64,000 bases of DNA, taken from assembly GCF_030167915.1 (NCBI RefSeq), contig NZ_JARGNB010000012.1, positions 50,363-114,362 on the forward strand, in the 5' to 3' direction. Source of the stretch: Aquabacterium humicola (GTDB lineage: Bacteria > Pseudomonadota > Gammaproteobacteria > Burkholderiales > Burkholderiaceae_C). Under the pieces are notes generated by a model that was given only the letters and a program-made list of their open reading frames with translations, had not been told where the DNA came from and ran no database searches. Shown piece after piece: positions 62,252-64,000 of this stretch; position 1 is the first letter of the stretch; every line of letters begins with the position of its first letter. The translations under genes were made by a program, and so were the position numbers.

Positions 62252-62790
62252 TCAGGTGTCGCTCTGCCAGATCGTCAGGCCCCATGGACCGCCGACATCC
62301 GGCATGACCTGGCCCGCTCGGAAGTACTGGCGCGAATCGGCACGGGCCGGCGTGAACCAATAGCCGTCGCGGGGGCAGGCGTCGCCGCTCTGGCAGCGCA
62401 AGCGCGGCTCGCCGCTGCGCAGGGCATCCTCGGCCGCCGCCTTGAGCTTGCCCAGCGAGTCATTGGCACGCGCCCAGTCGATCAGGTCCTTCGGGTAGAC
62501 GATGTTGTCGCGGAAGCTCGAGTCGTCGATGCCATGGATCAGGCAGATGGCAGCAGGACGCGATTCAGGAGTTCGACAAACACGCCGCGTTGACCCAGCG
62601 GCTTGAAATTTCCATTGGCGCGTCGCTCCGCGATCGAGTCTCGAAGGAGCGATCCACATTGTTGGATCCACTCGTCGTTCAGCCGGTAGTACTCCCACGT
62701 GAGGAAAGCCTGGCGTCGCTGACCGCGGAACGCGTCTGGCTCGATTCGCTCGGACAAGAGGGAAGGTCGCTGGGTTCCCTTCTGCGTCAT
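62252..62790 (-). pseudogene. PoNi/Imm71-72-like immunity pseudogene with internal deletion
   Basis: The first 81 codons (MTQKGTQRPSLLSERIEP to ELLNRVLLPSA, 62790-62545) match the N-terminus of the neighbouring paralog, and the last ~97 codons match its C-terminus (AAICLIHGIDDSSF to LTIWQSDT). Between them about 170 codons are missing and the reading frame shifts, so translation stops after PSA. The junction lies at about 62550 within CTGCTGCCATCTGCC, consistent with deletion between short repeats. Confidence 0.8.
62264..62553. repeat. Direct repeat, copy B (pseudogene 3' part)
   Basis: This is the partner of the repeat at 61141-61430, and it ends near the deletion junction of the pseudogene. 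Sequence such as GGTCCTTCGGGTAGACGA is the same in both. Confidence 0.85.
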
Positions 62791-63022
62791 GGTTGTTCCG
62801 TGCGCCGGTCAAATCCGGGGAGATGTTGTGAATGAATGAGTCATACGTTGAAGGCATAGCCAGCTAGGGCGACCCCGAGTCATGCCTGCACATTCGTGAG
62901 AGGTGTGGGCGAGGCGTTGACAGGGGTACGCGCGGGCCGGGTATCGAGCCGCGAAATCCATGTCTCGCGGCACGAGCTGCGGGTCGATTGGGGTGCCGGG
63001 GCAGTGGAGCAGTGCTCTCGGC

Positions 63023-64000
63023 CTACTGCCGCTCGTCCCACTGCCAGATGGTGGTGCCGTAGTCGCCACCGAGGTCCGGCATCGTCTCGCCTGCGTCGAA
63101 GCGACGCCGCGAGTCTGGACGGGCGGGGCTGAACCAGAAGCCCGTGCGCGGACATGGCAACCCGGCGGGGCAATGCAACCGCTCGGGGGTGGTCGCACCG
63201 CCGGAGGAATCGCCGCCGAGCACGACCGGTCGAGGCAGGCTGCGCGCGAAGTCGGCCAGGTCCTTCGGGTAGAACTCGTGATCCCGGAAGGACTCGTCCT
63301 CGATGTCGAGCACGTAGGCCACCGCCGCGGCTTCGAAGCTCCAGTAGCCGAGGAAGCTGTGGTCCCGCCCTTTGGTGTGCGAGTCGTAGTAGGGCTCGCG
63401 ACGGCTGGCGGTGTACCACTCGTCCATGTACCTGGCCATCAGCGCCGGGCGCTGGCTCGCGTCGGCCGAGAAGACCTTCAGCAACTTGAAATATGGGAGG
63501 TGTCGCGTGCAGGTGTCCGGCGGTGCTGCGCGGCTGGGCACGAAGGGTGCAACGAGCCTCTCCAGCAGGCCGTCCATGTCATCGTTTTCGTAGTCCCACA
63601 GCGCGGCGATCTGCGGCAGCAGGCCCGTGTGGCCGAGCAGGATGGCGAAGCTCGTCAGGCGAATGGCGTTCCAGTAGTCCGTGTCGTGCAGGTCGATGTG
63701 TGGCACGCGGCGCCCCATCGCGGCGGGGCTGTCGTCGAATGCCTTGTCGTAGCTCGCGAACTCAAGCCAGTACGAGACCGCTTCGGGCAGGAAGTCGCCG
63801 AGCCGGGCCGGATGAACGCCCGCCGAGAACTGTACGTGTAGATACCTCACGGCATCCCACGCTCTCGAGCGGGTCGTTGATGTCCCAGGAAGTGGTGTAA
63901 GTCCAACCACAGCGTAGCGGCGCCAGCCGCGCAGCTGTGGCGGCCGCCCCGTGAGGGGTGGCCATCGTGATTCCGGATAGGGTTGAGGTGCGAAGTCCAC
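63023..64000 (-). CDS. PoNi/Imm71-72-like immunity protein, cut by the right edge
   Basis: The frame is open to the window end, with 325 residues visible. It has the same core (GYWSFEAAAVAYVLDIEDES, YPKDLADFAR) and the same C-terminal module (CPRTGFWFSPARPDSRRRFD and YGTTIWQWDE) as the other two genes but is more divergent. The first 45 visible residues are Pro/Arg-rich and may not be real coding sequence, so the true N-terminus is uncertain. The upstream toxin gene would lie to the right. Confidence 0.7.
   Translation of the reverse strand: MDFAPQPYPESRWPPLTGRPPQLRGWRRYAVVGLTPLPGTSTTRSRAWDAVRYLHVQFSAGVHPARLGDFLPEAVSYWLEFASYDKAFDDSPAAMGRRVPHIDLHDTDYWNAIRLTSFAILLGHTGLLPQIAALWDYENDDMDGLLERLVAPFVPSRAAPPDTCTRHLPYFKLLKVFSADASQRPALMARYMDEWYTASRREPYYDSHTKGRDHSFLGYWSFEAAAVAYVLDIEDESFRDHEFYPKDLADFARSLPRPVVLGGDSSGGATTPERLHCPAGLPCPRTGFWFSPARPDSRRRFDAGETMPDLGGDYGTTIWQWDERQ

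Overview
The window is about 70% G+C and densely packed, with short overlapping ATGA or TGATG gene junctions. Its content (PQQ dehydrogenase, tripartite tricarboxylate transporter binding protein, quinol NO reductase, quinate/shikimate-type catabolism, aromatic-acid type Liv transporter) points to a metabolically versatile betaproteobacterium of the order Burkholderiales, probably a Rubrivivax/Leptothrix/Methylibium-like lineage. This placement is inferred from gene content only. I saw no rRNA, tRNA, CRISPR array, insertion sequence or origin.

Layout. 0-8 kb: a two-component system cut by the left edge, a small lipoprotein, ribosomal oxygenase roxA, a SlyD-type PPIase, PhoX phosphatase, dut and coaBC. 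8.1-11.1 kb: a GbsR/MarR regulator and a short CIO-type cytochrome bd oxidase. 11.2-22.9 kb: a PQQ alcohol-oxidation island. A plus-strand PQQ alcohol dehydrogenase carries the Asp-x-Asp pair of lanthanide-dependent enzymes and is followed by a barrel-like protein, a GST and a VOC protein. Facing it is one long minus-strand operon: pqqABCDE, then an ABC ATPase, a YVTN beta-propeller, a LivK-like binding protein, an ABC-2 permease and a Bug-type binding protein. The dehydrogenase and pqqA each have a sigma-54-type promoter with the same core. 22.9-24 kb: an intergenic region with a large fold-back repeat. 24-27 kb: class III ribonucleotide reductase, with the glycyl-radical domain encoded as a separate small protein between nrdD and nrdG. 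27-28.6 kb: a cupin dioxygenase-like gene with an AraC regulator. 28.6-33.4 kb: an acyltransferase, nnrS and quinol-dependent norB; nnrS and norB each have an Fnr/Dnr box at the class II position, and norB also has an NsrR-like site.

33.5-42.3 kb: a plant-phenolic/shikimate cluster (TetR, cupin, TRAP transporter, shikimate dehydrogenase, HPPD-like protein, dehydroshikimate dehydratase-like TIM barrel, tannase/feruloyl esterase). The two halves of the usual QuiC fusion are separate genes here. TetR and TRAP promoters share an operator-like sequence. 42.4-49.7 kb: copper homeostasis (CusF, cupredoxin, multicopper oxidase, outer-membrane factor, DUF2946-like protein, CueR, CopA) with two CueR boxes. 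49.8-55.2 kb: a CheY-like regulator, a LuxR solo, an unknown protein, a divergent LysR/MFS pair and an M23-like protein. 55.3-61.1 kb: a hydroxybenzoyl-CoA thioesterase-like gene with a Liv-type ABC transporter (permease-ATPase fusion) and a MarR regulator. 61.1-64 kb: three tandem PoNi/Imm71-72-like immunity paralogs, one of them an internal-deletion pseudogene and one cut by the right edge.

How it fits together. Much of the window serves life at changing oxygen: cytochrome bd, class III RNR and NO detoxification, several with Fnr/Dnr-like sites. The rest serves oxidation of alcohols and aromatic plant compounds, plus copper tolerance and interbacterial defence.
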